Below, piece by piece: positions 42,120 to 50,567 of a stretch of DNA of 64,000 bases; the first letter of the stretch is position 1; the number at the start of each line of letters is the position of its first letter. Source of the DNA: Candidatus Nitrosymbiomonas proteolyticus (GTDB lineage: Bacteria > Armatimonadota > Fimbriimonadia > Fimbriimonadales > Fimbriimonadaceae); assembly GCA_017347465.1 (NCBI GenBank), contig AP021858.1:1054001-1118000 (forward strand), read 5' to 3'. The translations under genes and the position numbers were made by a program. A model generated the notes under the pieces. The model was not told the origin of the DNA. It saw only the letters and a list, made by a program, of their open reading frames with translations, and searched no databases.

Positions 42120-43562
42120 ATGCGCTTGAAGTTGATGGTTTCGATGCTGACGGTCGGGGGACTGATCGGCGCCGCGCTCGCTGCGGACCACGCTCTCGTG
42201 GTTGGGGTGGGCCAATATCCCTCGTTGGAGCGGAGCGAACTGAAGGGTCCCCGGCAAGACGCCGAGGAGTTTGCGGCGTTTCTCAAGAGTAAGGGGTTCG
42301 AGGTGACCTTGCTTCTCGACAGCTTGGCTACGCGCGGCGGGATCCTGGGCAAGCTGGAGGAACTCTCCAAGAGCGAGGAGCCCCTTGGAAGGTTCGTTTT
42401 TTACTTTGCGGGCCACGGCACGCGCTCGCTCTCAGGCGATTCGGCGCTCCTGCCCTATGACGCGGAGGATTCCTCGCCGGGGCACGACATCCGAGGCAAG
42501 GACCTTGCGGCAGCGGTGCGCTCCGTCCCGTCCTCGGCTAGGACGCTCGTTCTCGACTCGTGTTTTTCAGGCGGAATGCTGTATTCGAGCAAGACGATCG
42601 GGAGGACGTGGACTTCACGCTACTACGTTCGCAACCCGGTCGGCGCAAAGGGTCTGGATGTTCAGCCAGTCGAATCGAGCGCGGCAGCCGACGCGGCTCT
42701 CACGGCCGACTCGGACCTTTGCTACGTCGCGGCTTCGAGACACAACGAGCAAGCGCACGAAGACGTAATCGACGGGCGAACTCGCGGGATCTTCACGTAC
42801 TACCTCTTGAGTTCGCTCAAGGCCGACCCGAAGAGTTGGGGATCGGTGCAGTCGACGGTCTCGTCCCAAGTCGCCCGGCACACCGACGACCTGCAACACC
42901 CTTCGCTTTCCCGCGGGTTCTCATCGACCCCTACTTTCGAGCCGAAAAGGCAAGAGACGGCCTCTCCCACCCTGGGGGGAACGCTCCTCGATCAGTACAC
43001 CATCGACCATTTCGACCCTGAAAAGCTTCGCCTCACTATGGACCCGAACGTCACAACCCTCCGAGTGGGAGACCGACTCAGGTTCTACGCAAGGGTTGGG
43101 GCTCCGGGCTATCTCGTGCTTCTTGAGCGGGGAACAAGCGGAAAGATCCAACTCTTGCGGCCCCTCGCGGGGGAAGCGGTCGAGGATTGCCGAGTCGATG
43201 AAGGTGACATCGTTCGGATACCTCCTGCCGGGCGGTCGTTCGCGCCGGACGCGGTGGGCCACGAGCGGATCAAGGGCATCCTCTTTACCAGCCGGGAGCA
43301 AGCCGCGGCGCTGATCGAGGCGTTTCCCCGGGCAGCCTCGAAGGGGTTCGACGTGATCGAGGCCGCTCAAGTCCCGGTGAAGGCTTCCGAATCAGGGCCG
43401 TCCGAGTTCTATACGGCCGACTTCGTGTTTGAGGTGATCCCGAAGGAGGAGCCTGCGCGGTGCGGAGCGAGCCCGGCGAGCTTTGCGATGCTTCCCTTAC
43501 TGATCGCGGCTACGCTCAAGACGAGGAGCCGGAAGCAAAGGGTCACCCGGCGCGATCCCTGA
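42120..43562 (+). CDS. secreted caspase-like (C14) protease with DUF4384-like domain
   Basis: A 480-residue protein with a signal peptide (cleavage near ALA-AD, 21/22), a caspase-type p20 domain with HALVVGVGQYP, catalytic His99 (FYFAGHGTR) and Cys148 (LVLDSCFSGGM), and a middle region (about 305-430) resembling DUF4384, VGDRLRFYARVGAPGYLVLLERG. The last 35 residues are a short hydrophobic stretch (SFAMLPLLIAATL) followed by KTRSRKQR, similar in plan to PEP-CTERM exosortase sorting tails. Such orthocaspases cleave after Arg or Lys; the target is unknown. It diverges from the efflux operon and its end overlaps a TPR gene by 20 bases. Confidence 0.82.
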   Translation: MRLKLMVSMLTVGGLIGAALAADHALVVGVGQYPSLERSELKGPRQDAEEFAAFLKSKGFEVTLLLDSLATRGGILGKLEELSKSEEPLGRFVFYFAGHGTRSLSGDSALLPYDAEDSSPGHDIRGKDLAAAVRSVPSSARTLVLDSCFSGGMLYSSKTIGRTWTSRYYVRNPVGAKGLDVQPVESSAAADAALTADSDLCYVAASRHNEQAHEDVIDGRTRGIFTYYLLSSLKADPKSWGSVQSTVSSQVARHTDDLQHPSLSRGFSSTPTFEPKRQETASPTLGGTLLDQYTIDHFDPEKLRLTMDPNVTTLRVGDRLRFYARVGAPGYLVLLERGTSGKIQLLRPLAGEAVEDCRVDEGDIVRIPPAGRSFAPDAVGHERIKGILFTSREQAAALIEAFPRAASKGFDVIEAAQVPVKASESGPSEFYTADFVFEVIPKEEPARCGASPASFAMLPLLIAATLKTRSRKQRVTRRDP

Positions 43563-44391
43563 GCGATTGGAGCCGTTCAGGTTCATTCTGGGCAAGCCCA
43601 GGGACCTTCGAAAGCTTGTCAAAGGCTTGGGTGAAATGCGCCCTCGATTCTTCCCTGCGGCCCAAAGTCCAAAGGCACTCGCCGATTTCCTCGTCGACGA
43701 AGCCGTCGTCCGCCTGACCTTCGATGTCCCGAAGCCGCGCGAGCGCTTCCTCGACCCTCCCAAGCGACCTCAGGCACCGGGCGACGCACCACTTCGCAAT
43801 GCGGGTGGGTTCGGCCTGACCCTGCGCAAGCCTTGCTTCGAGGGCTCGCTCAAAGGCCATGAGGGCTTCCGAAAACCGCCCGGCGGAATGGTGGGTCCAT
43901 CCGATGTTGTTGAGGAGCGATGCGGTCCAGCGGCGGGCTTTGGGATCGCCCGACTCCGATGCTAATTCGAGCGCTTTCTGGTTCCAAGCGAGGGATTCGG
44001 CCTCGTCAGAGACGATTGCGATCATATGCGCGGCGTCGATGGCGAGAGCTTCTTGTCCCCTGCGGCGGGCGCCTGCCCACGCTTCGAGAAAGTGTTGCCG
44101 GGCCCCCTGGGGGTTGCCGCTGGAGTTCTCGGCCCTTCCCCGCTCGATTTCGACCCACGCGCTCGCCGAAGACTCAGGTGGGAGAAGGTCGGCGGCTTCG
44201 TCGAGAGCGGAGCGGGCTTCCTCAAACTTGCTCTGAAGGCCGAGTGCTCGGGCGATTTGGGTCAGGACTTCCGCCCGAAACGCGGGGTCAGCCTGAGCTC
44301 CTGGCGCGTCCAACACCCCCCGGAAGCGCGACTCGGAAGTTACCGGGTCGCCGAAGTCCCATAGGAGGCTGAGATCGGTCTTGTCGCTCAT
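43543..44391 (-). CDS. tetratricopeptide-repeat protein
   Basis: A 282-residue all-helical protein with five or six TPR-like repeats (for example RRWTASLLNNIGWTHHSAGR then FSEALMAFERALEARL, and AKWCVARCLRSLGRVEEALARL). No signal peptide, membrane helix or catalytic motif is seen, so it is probably a cytoplasmic scaffold. Its ATG overlaps the stop of the upstream PqaA-type gene (ATGA), so the two are translated together. An ORF starting further upstream, 258 bases earlier, is rejected because it lies inside that gene in another frame. Confidence 0.72.
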   Translation of the reverse strand: MSDKTDLSLLWDFGDPVTSESRFRGVLDAPGAQADPAFRAEVLTQIARALGLQSKFEEARSALDEAADLLPPESSASAWVEIERGRAENSSGNPQGARQHFLEAWAGARRRGQEALAIDAAHMIAIVSDEAESLAWNQKALELASESGDPKARRWTASLLNNIGWTHHSAGRFSEALMAFERALEARLAQGQAEPTRIAKWCVARCLRSLGRVEEALARLRDIEGQADDGFVDEEIGECLWTLGRREESRAHFTQAFDKLSKVPGLAQNEPERLQSLRDRAG

Positions 44392-45644
44392 TTTTTCGGG
44401 ACGATTCGGATCGGGGTCGCGAGAGTGAAAGCGCGCCCGGCCCCTTCGAACCGGGCTTCGAGGAAGAACGCGACGGACCTTTCTCCCGGCTTGGCGACGA
44501 ACGAAGCCGAGGGGCCGTCCTCGAGTTCGCGCGCGCGCCACACGCTGGTGCGGAAGTCGAGCGAATCTTCCTCGGCGACCCATACCGTCCAAGCACGCGG
44601 CTTCGCGCCCTCGGTACGGGCTTCGTAGGTGCTCGTGTCGGGGTTCCACCGCCCTCTCACTTCAGGCAGCGCGCTCTTCCTCGCCGCCGCGTTGGCAAAC
44701 GCGCCGATCGCCGCAATCGCCCTTTGCCCGTCGCCAAGGCTGTGGCCTGCGTTGGGAGTGATCGAGAGGGCCTTCGGGCTAGGGAGCCGATCCCAATAGA
44801 GCCGCGTAGCGTCGGTGGCCCAGTAGCGGTCGTTTGCGCCGGTCAGCGCCAAGATCGGAACGCGGATCGACGCAAGGGCGTGAACGGGATCGACGGCCCT
44901 TTGAAGTTCCTTGCCCCGATCGGTTTCTAAGGCTTGTTGAAGCCCCAACTCCGTGTAGTCGCCGATCATCTCGCTATAGCCGCCCCAGAGTTCGAGTTGC
45001 CGCTTGAGTTGGGACGGGAAATCGAGGAAGTCGAACACCGCTGGGGCGAGGCCGATGACTCTGGGATCGCCTAGAGCGCCCACCAGCCACGTCGTCCATC
45101 CCCTCTTGCTCGCGCCGGTGACTACGAACTTCTTGGGTTGAGGATCGAGGCTCGCTCCCCCCGAAATGCGCCCAGAAAGGGCGTCCATCGCAGCGGCAGC
45201 GGACTTGGCCATCGGCATCAGCAGGGGCCAAGACGCATCGCCCGTGCCCATGTACTGCGCAAACGAATGCGCGATGATCTCGTCCTCCCTCATCCCCCAG
45301 AGCGGCTGGTTCGGCACGTCGAACAGCATCGCGACGCGCATTCCCGAGGCTTCTGCCAGCGCGTGAGCCAAGGGCTGGTCGGAGCGGTCCACACGGTCGC
45401 CCGTGATCACCAGCAGCACGGTATCGGTGTGGACGAGCTTCTTGGGCGAGACGACGACAAGGCTATGCGACCAAAGCCGGTCCTTCCATTTCTGGCTAAC
45501 GAGACGGAACTCCGCCACCCCTTCTCCGCTGGAAACCCGCCGAAACGAGCGGTCGGGCTCGGGCGCGGAGACAAACGAATGCAGCGGGCCCTGCAAGGGA
45601 AGCGAAGGGTTTAGGAGTAAGCAGAGTGCGGCGAGAATCGTCAT
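44388..45644 (-). CDS. PhoPQ-activated pathogenicity-related (PqaA-type) hydrolase
   Basis: A 418-residue alpha/beta-hydrolase-like protein of the PhoPQ-related family, with an N-terminal signal peptide (MTILAALCLLLNPSLPLQ). The nucleophile-elbow region is VTGASKRGWTTWL, where Ser is followed by Lys-Arg, and other conserved blocks are LVVVSPKK, AMLFDVPNQPL, ALTGANDRYWATDATRLYWDRLP and NAGHSLG. The reaction is unknown in the family. TAGTTT (45654-45659) ends nine bases before the ATG at 45644; a GTG six bases upstream is less likely. It is coupled to the TPR gene. Confidence 0.82.
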   Translation of the reverse strand: MTILAALCLLLNPSLPLQGPLHSFVSAPEPDRSFRRVSSGEGVAEFRLVSQKWKDRLWSHSLVVVSPKKLVHTDTVLLVITGDRVDRSDQPLAHALAEASGMRVAMLFDVPNQPLWGMREDEIIAHSFAQYMGTGDASWPLLMPMAKSAAAAMDALSGRISGGASLDPQPKKFVVTGASKRGWTTWLVGALGDPRVIGLAPAVFDFLDFPSQLKRQLELWGGYSEMIGDYTELGLQQALETDRGKELQRAVDPVHALASIRVPILALTGANDRYWATDATRLYWDRLPSPKALSITPNAGHSLGDGQRAIAAIGAFANAAARKSALPEVRGRWNPDTSTYEARTEGAKPRAWTVWVAEEDSLDFRTSVWRARELEDGPSASFVAKPGERSVAFFLEARFEGAGRAFTLATPIRIVPKK

Positions 45645-45701
45645 CGGCACTGGAAACTACTCGGATAGCGGGGGCAAGGTTGCTCCGCGGACGTTCATTC
45701 G

Positions 45702-47987
45702 TCAAAAACCGCTGCCGGTCCCGGTCCCGATGGGTTGCCCCCTCCGGCCGACTCCGAAGTCGGGTTGGTAGGGGATCGCTTTGAGCCGCAAGAACACGTA
45801 GATCTCGCGGCCGGGGCGAAACCCGACCCGGTTGTCGATGACTTGCATCACGAGTTCGGCGCAGTGAAGGTCGTAGGTCAAGAGGTATTGCTGGGCTTCG
45901 ATCTTCTTGAGGTAGCCATTGAAGTTGACGACCCCCGTAGCCCGCAGCCGTCCGAACTTGAGGCCCTCGAAGTACGCGTTGACCGCGCCCCATTGCTGGC
46001 GAAACCCGTCGTATCGAGCGCCAAGGCTGACGAAAGCCTCGTCCGATTGCCACCCCAGGTCGAACCGGAGATTGCTCCAGACCTGGCGCTGGGGGTCGTA
46101 AGAGGCTACGGATCGAATCTCGAAGTTCTCGTTCGGACGCCACTCCGTCCTCGCCCCGACGAGCTGCCAGGGCGATACGTTGGGCCGGTCCTCTTGGGTG
46201 AAGTCATAGGAGGATTGCAGGCCGAGGGTCAGGTCGCGGGCCGCTCGGACGCTCAGGTCGCCGCTGAGAAAGTTGCTCTCTCCGACCCTGTCGATGCTGA
46301 GCGGTGTGAAGCCCCGACTTTGAAGTCGGTTGTATCTCAGGTTGAACTGATGGGTCGTATCGAACGAATAGCGAAAGGCCGCTCCAGTGAGAATGGAGTA
46401 CTGCGCGGTGTCGTCGCTGTAGAATCCCTGGCGATATCGCGTGCTCCAACTGAGGCCCCACCTGCGCTGCATTCGATCTGGCTGCAGCGTCGAGAAGTCG
46501 AGGAAGCTCCTTGTGACGCGCTGCTTGTTGCTGGGGTTCATGAACTCGCCAATCGACAGGTCGAGTTGGAAAGGGGTCCTTCCGGCGGCCTTTGGCCCCA
46601 TGAGCTTCTGGGCGCTCGTTCGAAACGCGAGCACGGGAGTGCGGTCGGACGCGCTGAAGAAGTTGACGGTCTCGCCGACTGGGATGCTGCGCTGATACTC
46701 GAGTTCAAGCGATCCCGCGCGAAGCTCTTGCTGGCCCCGAAATCGCACGTCCACTTGCTCGCGCTTGACGTTCGAAGTGGATTCGAACTTCGACTCGGAG
46801 GTCGCCCACCGGACGTCGAGGTTGGTCCGAATCGAGCCTCCCAACGACCGGACGTCCGTAAGCCCGAGGGTCTGCTGCAGCGACGAGAAGCTCGCCCCGT
46901 CATTGGTGCTGCGATGAAACGCGAGCCGAGTGTTGTTGCGGCCTTGGGGGAAGTTCATCTGCGCGCGCGTCGTGAGATAGGTGTTCTCGGGGGCGTTGAG
47001 GTAGTTCTGACGTTGATAGTTGAGGTCGATCGTGAGGTCGTTCGGCCCAAATACCTGGGCGTGTTGAGCCGTACCTTCGAGGCTTTTCTGGTCCCCTGTG
47101 AGCCCGTAGACCCGCAGGAAACCGGTTGAGCGTTGAGAGTCGTACTGGTAGCGTCCCCCCAAGCCCGTCCCGAGCTTGGTGAAGTAATCGAGGTAGGCGT
47201 CCGCCGCGTTTTGCCCAGCTACAGGGACTCCCCATCGGGTCTTGACGTAATACCCCTCGTCCCGGCTTTGCCCGACCTCGGGCGTGTAGCGCTCGTTTCG
47301 GCGGTCGATGGGGATGCTCAGGTAGGGGAGTTTGAGGATGCGGTGGTTCAGGACGGTCAGCTCGACTCCCCTCAAGATCACTCGCTTCTCGGGACGAACG
47401 ACGATCGAGGAGCCCAGGACATGGAAGTGGGGATCCTTCCGGTCGCAGGTGGTGAAGTCGCCGTCGATGGTAAACACCTCACGCTCCGTTCCGTAGGCCT
47501 GACTGCCCCTGAGGTAGATGTCGTCTTGAGTCCGGCCCCCCAGCAGTTTGGGGCGCAGTTCGGCCGAACCTTGAGTCACCCGGAAGCTCTCGGTGTCGAA
47601 ATTGATCTCGATTGTCTCGCCTTCGAGAGCCGCGTCGGGGCCGATGAGCCTCGCGCCGCCCTTGAGGACGAATAGGTTCGACTCCGTGTCGCCTTCAATC
47701 TCGGTCGCGAAGAGATCATAGCCTTTGTATTGCGCTTGAACGCTCCCGCTCAGCTTGATCCTCGTTCCCGTTCTCGTCACGCTGTCGGCCCGAAGGATGC
47801 GGATCTGGTCTTGATTTTCGGGCTCGGCTTGTCCCGTGCCTTGGCCTGGGGGAGACGCAGGCTGAGTGGGGGCTGTTCGGGGGCTTTCGAGGGCCACTGC
47901 GACCGACTGCGGAAGCCATCCGAGGTGGGTTTGGGACTTGACAGTTGCGGCGAGGGCAAGCACGAGGAGCGCCGCGGGCCGCCTCAT
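45702..47987 (-). CDS. LptD/OstA-like outer-membrane assembly protein
   Basis: A 761-residue protein with a signal peptide (MRRPAALLVLALAATVKS), a Pro/Gln-rich linker, an OstA-like N-terminal domain (about 60-220, repeats such as RIKLSGSVQAQYKGYDLFATEI and the TTCDRKDPHFHV region) and a large beta-barrel-like part with many short alternating strands ending in a Gly-rich tail. It resembles LptD, which inserts lipopolysaccharide in the outer membrane. Only one Cys pair is seen, unlike E. coli LptD. Its ATG overlaps the stop of the LptG-type permease gene. This is direct evidence of a diderm envelope. Confidence 0.78.
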   Translation of the reverse strand: MRRPAALLVLALAATVKSQTHLGWLPQSVAVALESPRTAPTQPASPPGQGTGQAEPENQDQIRILRADSVTRTGTRIKLSGSVQAQYKGYDLFATEIEGDTESNLFVLKGGARLIGPDAALEGETIEINFDTESFRVTQGSAELRPKLLGGRTQDDIYLRGSQAYGTEREVFTIDGDFTTCDRKDPHFHVLGSSIVVRPEKRVILRGVELTVLNHRILKLPYLSIPIDRRNERYTPEVGQSRDEGYYVKTRWGVPVAGQNAADAYLDYFTKLGTGLGGRYQYDSQRSTGFLRVYGLTGDQKSLEGTAQHAQVFGPNDLTIDLNYQRQNYLNAPENTYLTTRAQMNFPQGRNNTRLAFHRSTNDGASFSSLQQTLGLTDVRSLGGSIRTNLDVRWATSESKFESTSNVKREQVDVRFRGQQELRAGSLELEYQRSIPVGETVNFFSASDRTPVLAFRTSAQKLMGPKAAGRTPFQLDLSIGEFMNPSNKQRVTRSFLDFSTLQPDRMQRRWGLSWSTRYRQGFYSDDTAQYSILTGAAFRYSFDTTHQFNLRYNRLQSRGFTPLSIDRVGESNFLSGDLSVRAARDLTLGLQSSYDFTQEDRPNVSPWQLVGARTEWRPNENFEIRSVASYDPQRQVWSNLRFDLGWQSDEAFVSLGARYDGFRQQWGAVNAYFEGLKFGRLRATGVVNFNGYLKKIEAQQYLLTYDLHCAELVMQVIDNRVGFRPGREIYVFLRLKAIPYQPDFGVGRRGQPIGTGTGSGF

Positions 47988-49060
47988 TCCAGCCTCCGAA
48001 TCCCAACGAGACCGAAGACCAGAAACAAGACGTTCGGGAGCCACGCCGCCCAAAACGGGCTCAGAACGCTGCTCTTTCCGCCCAGAATTTCTGTGGAGAT
48101 CACAAACGCGTTGTAGTAAAGAAACACCAGCAGAATGCTAAAGAGCACCCCCACGAATCCGCCCCGTCTGCCGAGCCAAATGGCAAAAACGGGCGCGGCC
48201 AAGGCAAACACGACGCACGAAGCGGGGACGCTGTACCTCGTGTGCAGCGCCACCTCGGCGGTCGTGGTGTCCCACCCGGCTTGCTTGCGTTGCTGAATCG
48301 ACTCCCTGAGTTCTTCGAGGGTCTGTTCGGTGGTAATGGGTTCAAGGAACACTTCGTCGAGGCTGATCCGCTCGTTGATGACCAGATCTTCGACCGGCCT
48401 TGCCAGAACGAGCAGGTCGCCCTTAATCATGCGGAAGTAGGGCTTTCGCATGGTCCAGACCCCGTTGGTGTACTCGCCGGATTCAGCAGTATACAGCCAC
48501 ACCTCATCGACGCGCGGCCTTTCGATGAGCAAGATGTCTTGAAGGCGGATTGTGCCGGGGCCCGCGCGCGAGACTGACCCAAAGCTGGCTGAGTAGTTGC
48601 GAAGACGGATCAAGACGTTGTTCTTGAACTCCGGCACCCCGCCTGTGAGCGTCATATCCACCATCAGGCGGCGAGCCTCGCGCTCGGAGGTCGGCATGAC
48701 CCGTTCCGCCAGGTAGAAGTTGCCGATGGCGACCAGAACTCCGAACGCGACGACAGGCAGAACGAGGCGGAGGATCGGCGTGCCAGCGCTCCGGACTGCG
48801 TTGATCTCAGCGTCGCGGGCGAGCCGCGAAATCGCCAGCGAAGCCGCAAGCGAGATTCCCACAGGAAGGGTGAGGTTCAGGAACTGGGGGGTCCGCAAGA
48901 GGACCAGCTTCAGCGTCGCCGAGAGTGGAAACGCGGCTGCGGAAACGTTCTTGAACTGGAAAATCAGCAGGTTCGCCTGGAACATGAGCACCACGGCAAC
49001 GGTGCCGATCAGAAATGGCACGAGCAACTCCCGCAAGACGTATCGGTCGAGCTTCTTCAC
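47984..49060 (-). CDS. LptF/LptG-family (YjgP/YjgQ) permease
   Basis: A 358-residue permease with helices near residues 15-35, 60-82, 95-115 and three at the C-terminus (about 265-350), flanking a beta-jellyroll periplasmic domain. The start VKKLDRYVLRELLVPFLIGTVAVVL and RLARDAEINAVRSAGTPILRLVLP match the family that extracts lipopolysaccharide from the inner membrane. Only one such gene is here, while LptF and LptG normally form a pair. The GTG start overlaps the stop of the preceding gene (GTGA), which fixes it 324 bases downstream of the longest open frame. LptB is not in the window. Confidence 0.85.
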   Translation of the reverse strand: MKKLDRYVLRELLVPFLIGTVAVVLMFQANLLIFQFKNVSAAAFPLSATLKLVLLRTPQFLNLTLPVGISLAASLAISRLARDAEINAVRSAGTPILRLVLPVVAFGVLVAIGNFYLAERVMPTSEREARRLMVDMTLTGGVPEFKNNVLIRLRNYSASFGSVSRAGPGTIRLQDILLIERPRVDEVWLYTAESGEYTNGVWTMRKPYFRMIKGDLLVLARPVEDLVINERISLDEVFLEPITTEQTLEELRESIQQRKQAGWDTTTAEVALHTRYSVPASCVVFALAAPVFAIWLGRRGGFVGVLFSILLVFLYYNAFVISTEILGGKSSVLSPFWAAWLPNVLFLVFGLVGIRRLE

Positions 49061-49857
49061 GAGGGACGGACGACTGGCTCCTTCATTGCGCTCAGGAAGG
49101 TCCAAATGGCAAGGGCGAGGAGCAGACCGATCGTGATGGCGGCGGCGACGAGCGGAAGCGTGAGAGCGGCGGTTGGGATGCCCACAACCGCGAACATGGC
49201 TGCCAGCCACGCCCAAGTCACCCGCCGCACCAGACCCGCCTTCACCCACCTCCCTTGGGCGTAGTCGAGAAGGTAAGGCGCGCCACAGGTCGTACAGTAC
49301 ATGGACCCCGGGAAGTTCGGAATCCCGCATTCCACGCACCGAATTCGGCGCGCGGTGGGCTCGCGTTTCTCCGCGTCCTGCCACTTATCGAGCATCCGAA
49401 GTTCTTCAGTAAACAGTCGCTCCGGCGCGCCCTGCAAGGCCTCGCGGGCGATCTCGATCGCGTGAGCGCGGATACCTTTGTTGTAGAGAGCCTTCGCCAG
49501 ACGGAACTTCGCTCCCAGGTTATCGGGTTTGTGGGCGAGTTGTTCGTAGGCGCGATCGATCGCTTCCACCTCGATCGAGCCCATCTCGGACCGGTTGATC
49601 GCTACCCGAACCACAGGCGCGAGCGCGATGGTCGCCACGGCGGCCATCACAAAAAGAGGGGGTAGGGAAGGGTGGGGAGGGTTTACGGTCAAGAAGCCCA
49701 GCGCCCCGGCGACGACGATGCCGACCAGGCCTTGCACGAAGTCGATTTCGGCTGTGACCATCCAGTGAACGAGGGAGATGATCCAGACGGCAAGGGGAAC
49801 CCAGATGGCGCACCCGAACACCAGGATGTCCGGCCGTTCGATCACTACCAGCCACAT
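49057..49857 (-). CDS. membrane protein with TPR-like segment and zinc ribbon
   Basis: A 266-residue protein with about three hydrophobic helices at the N-terminus (up to 85), a soluble segment like one or two TPRs (YEQLAHKPDNLGAKFRLAKALYNKG), a zinc ribbon of two CxxC pairs (CVECG and CTTCG, about 176-195) and two C-terminal helices. No known family. It is coupled by overlap to the downstream LptG-like gene, suggesting an envelope role (inference). A GGGGAAG ribosome-binding site lies before the ATG. Confidence 0.6.
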   Translation of the reverse strand: MWLVVIERPDILVFGCAIWVPLAVWIISLVHWMVTAEIDFVQGLVGIVVAGALGFLTVNPPHPSLPPLFVMAAVATIALAPVVRVAINRSEMGSIEVEAIDRAYEQLAHKPDNLGAKFRLAKALYNKGIRAHAIEIAREALQGAPERLFTEELRMLDKWQDAEKREPTARRIRCVECGIPNFPGSMYCTTCGAPYLLDYAQGRWVKAGLVRRVTWAWLAAMFAVVGIPTAALTLPLVAAAITIGLLLALAIWTFLSAMKEPVVRPS

Positions 49858-49875
49858 AGCCGCTTCCCCATTGTC

Positions 49876-50565
49876 TCAGCGAGGTTTACCCGCAATGCTC
49901 TCCCCCATCCAGTTCTTGCCCGCGTCGGTGTGCGCGTCGCCTTCGTTGGGCTGCTCGGGTTCATCCCCCTTAGGCGAATTCGAGTTGAACTTAGGTTCCG
50001 TGCCCGCCAAAAGCCTCACGATGTTCGACTTGTGCCGATATGCAATGAATACGTTGAGGAGCACGAGGAATCCTACTACGATCGTCGGTTGGCCCCAGAA
50101 GTACGCCGCTGGAATCAGCGAGATCCCTGCTAGCAGCGAGGAAAGGCTCACATACCGGGTGGCGATCGCGGCCACCAAGAACACGGCCAGCCCGGTCAAC
50201 GCGGTCCAAGGATGAAGCGCAAGGAGCATTCCCAGAGTCGTCGCAACGCCCTTACCCCCTTTGAACCTCAGCCAAGGCGAAAGGCAATGGCCCAACACCG
50301 CCGCGATGCCGACCGCGATCCCCCACTCCTGGACGTGGTCGACGAGGAGCGACTTGGCCGCCCAAACCGGAAGCGCCCCTTTCGCGACGTCGAACCCAAA
50401 CACCACGAGCGCCCAGCCCCATCCCAGCGCCCTCTTAACGTTCGTCGCGCCGATGTTGCCGCTGCCGACCTGGAAGATATCGACGTTTTGGGCCCGAGCC
50501 ACCAGCACGCCGAAAGGGATCGATCCCAAAACGTAGCTTCCAATCAAAAGCGCGGCAAACTGCAT
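49876..50565 (-). CDS. plsY: glycerol-3-phosphate acyltransferase PlsY
   Basis: PlsY acylates glycerol 3-phosphate with acyl-phosphate at the inner membrane. The 229-residue protein has the three family motifs: GSIPFGVLVAR (motif 1), GSGNIGATNVKRALG (motif 2) and GHCLSPWLRFKGGKGVATTLG (motif 3). The last 40 residues (SPKGDEPEQPNEGD) are a charged extension. A TTG six bases upstream is also possible, but the ATG at 50565 gives the normal N-terminus. It is one base downstream of the glnE stop. Confidence 0.94.
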   Translation of the reverse strand: MQFAALLIGSYVLGSIPFGVLVARAQNVDIFQVGSGNIGATNVKRALGWGWALVVFGFDVAKGALPVWAAKSLLVDHVQEWGIAVGIAAVLGHCLSPWLRFKGGKGVATTLGMLLALHPWTALTGLAVFLVAAIATRYVSLSSLLAGISLIPAAYFWGQPTIVVGFLVLLNVFIAYRHKSNIVRLLAGTEPKFNSNSPKGDEPEQPNEGDAHTDAGKNWMGESIAGKPR

Positions 50566-50567
50566 CC

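Noticed and set aside
45735-47129. A 464-residue open frame antisense to the LptD-like gene
   Set aside because: No recognisable domain, no upstream signals, and a composition typical of antisense frames in GC-rich genes.
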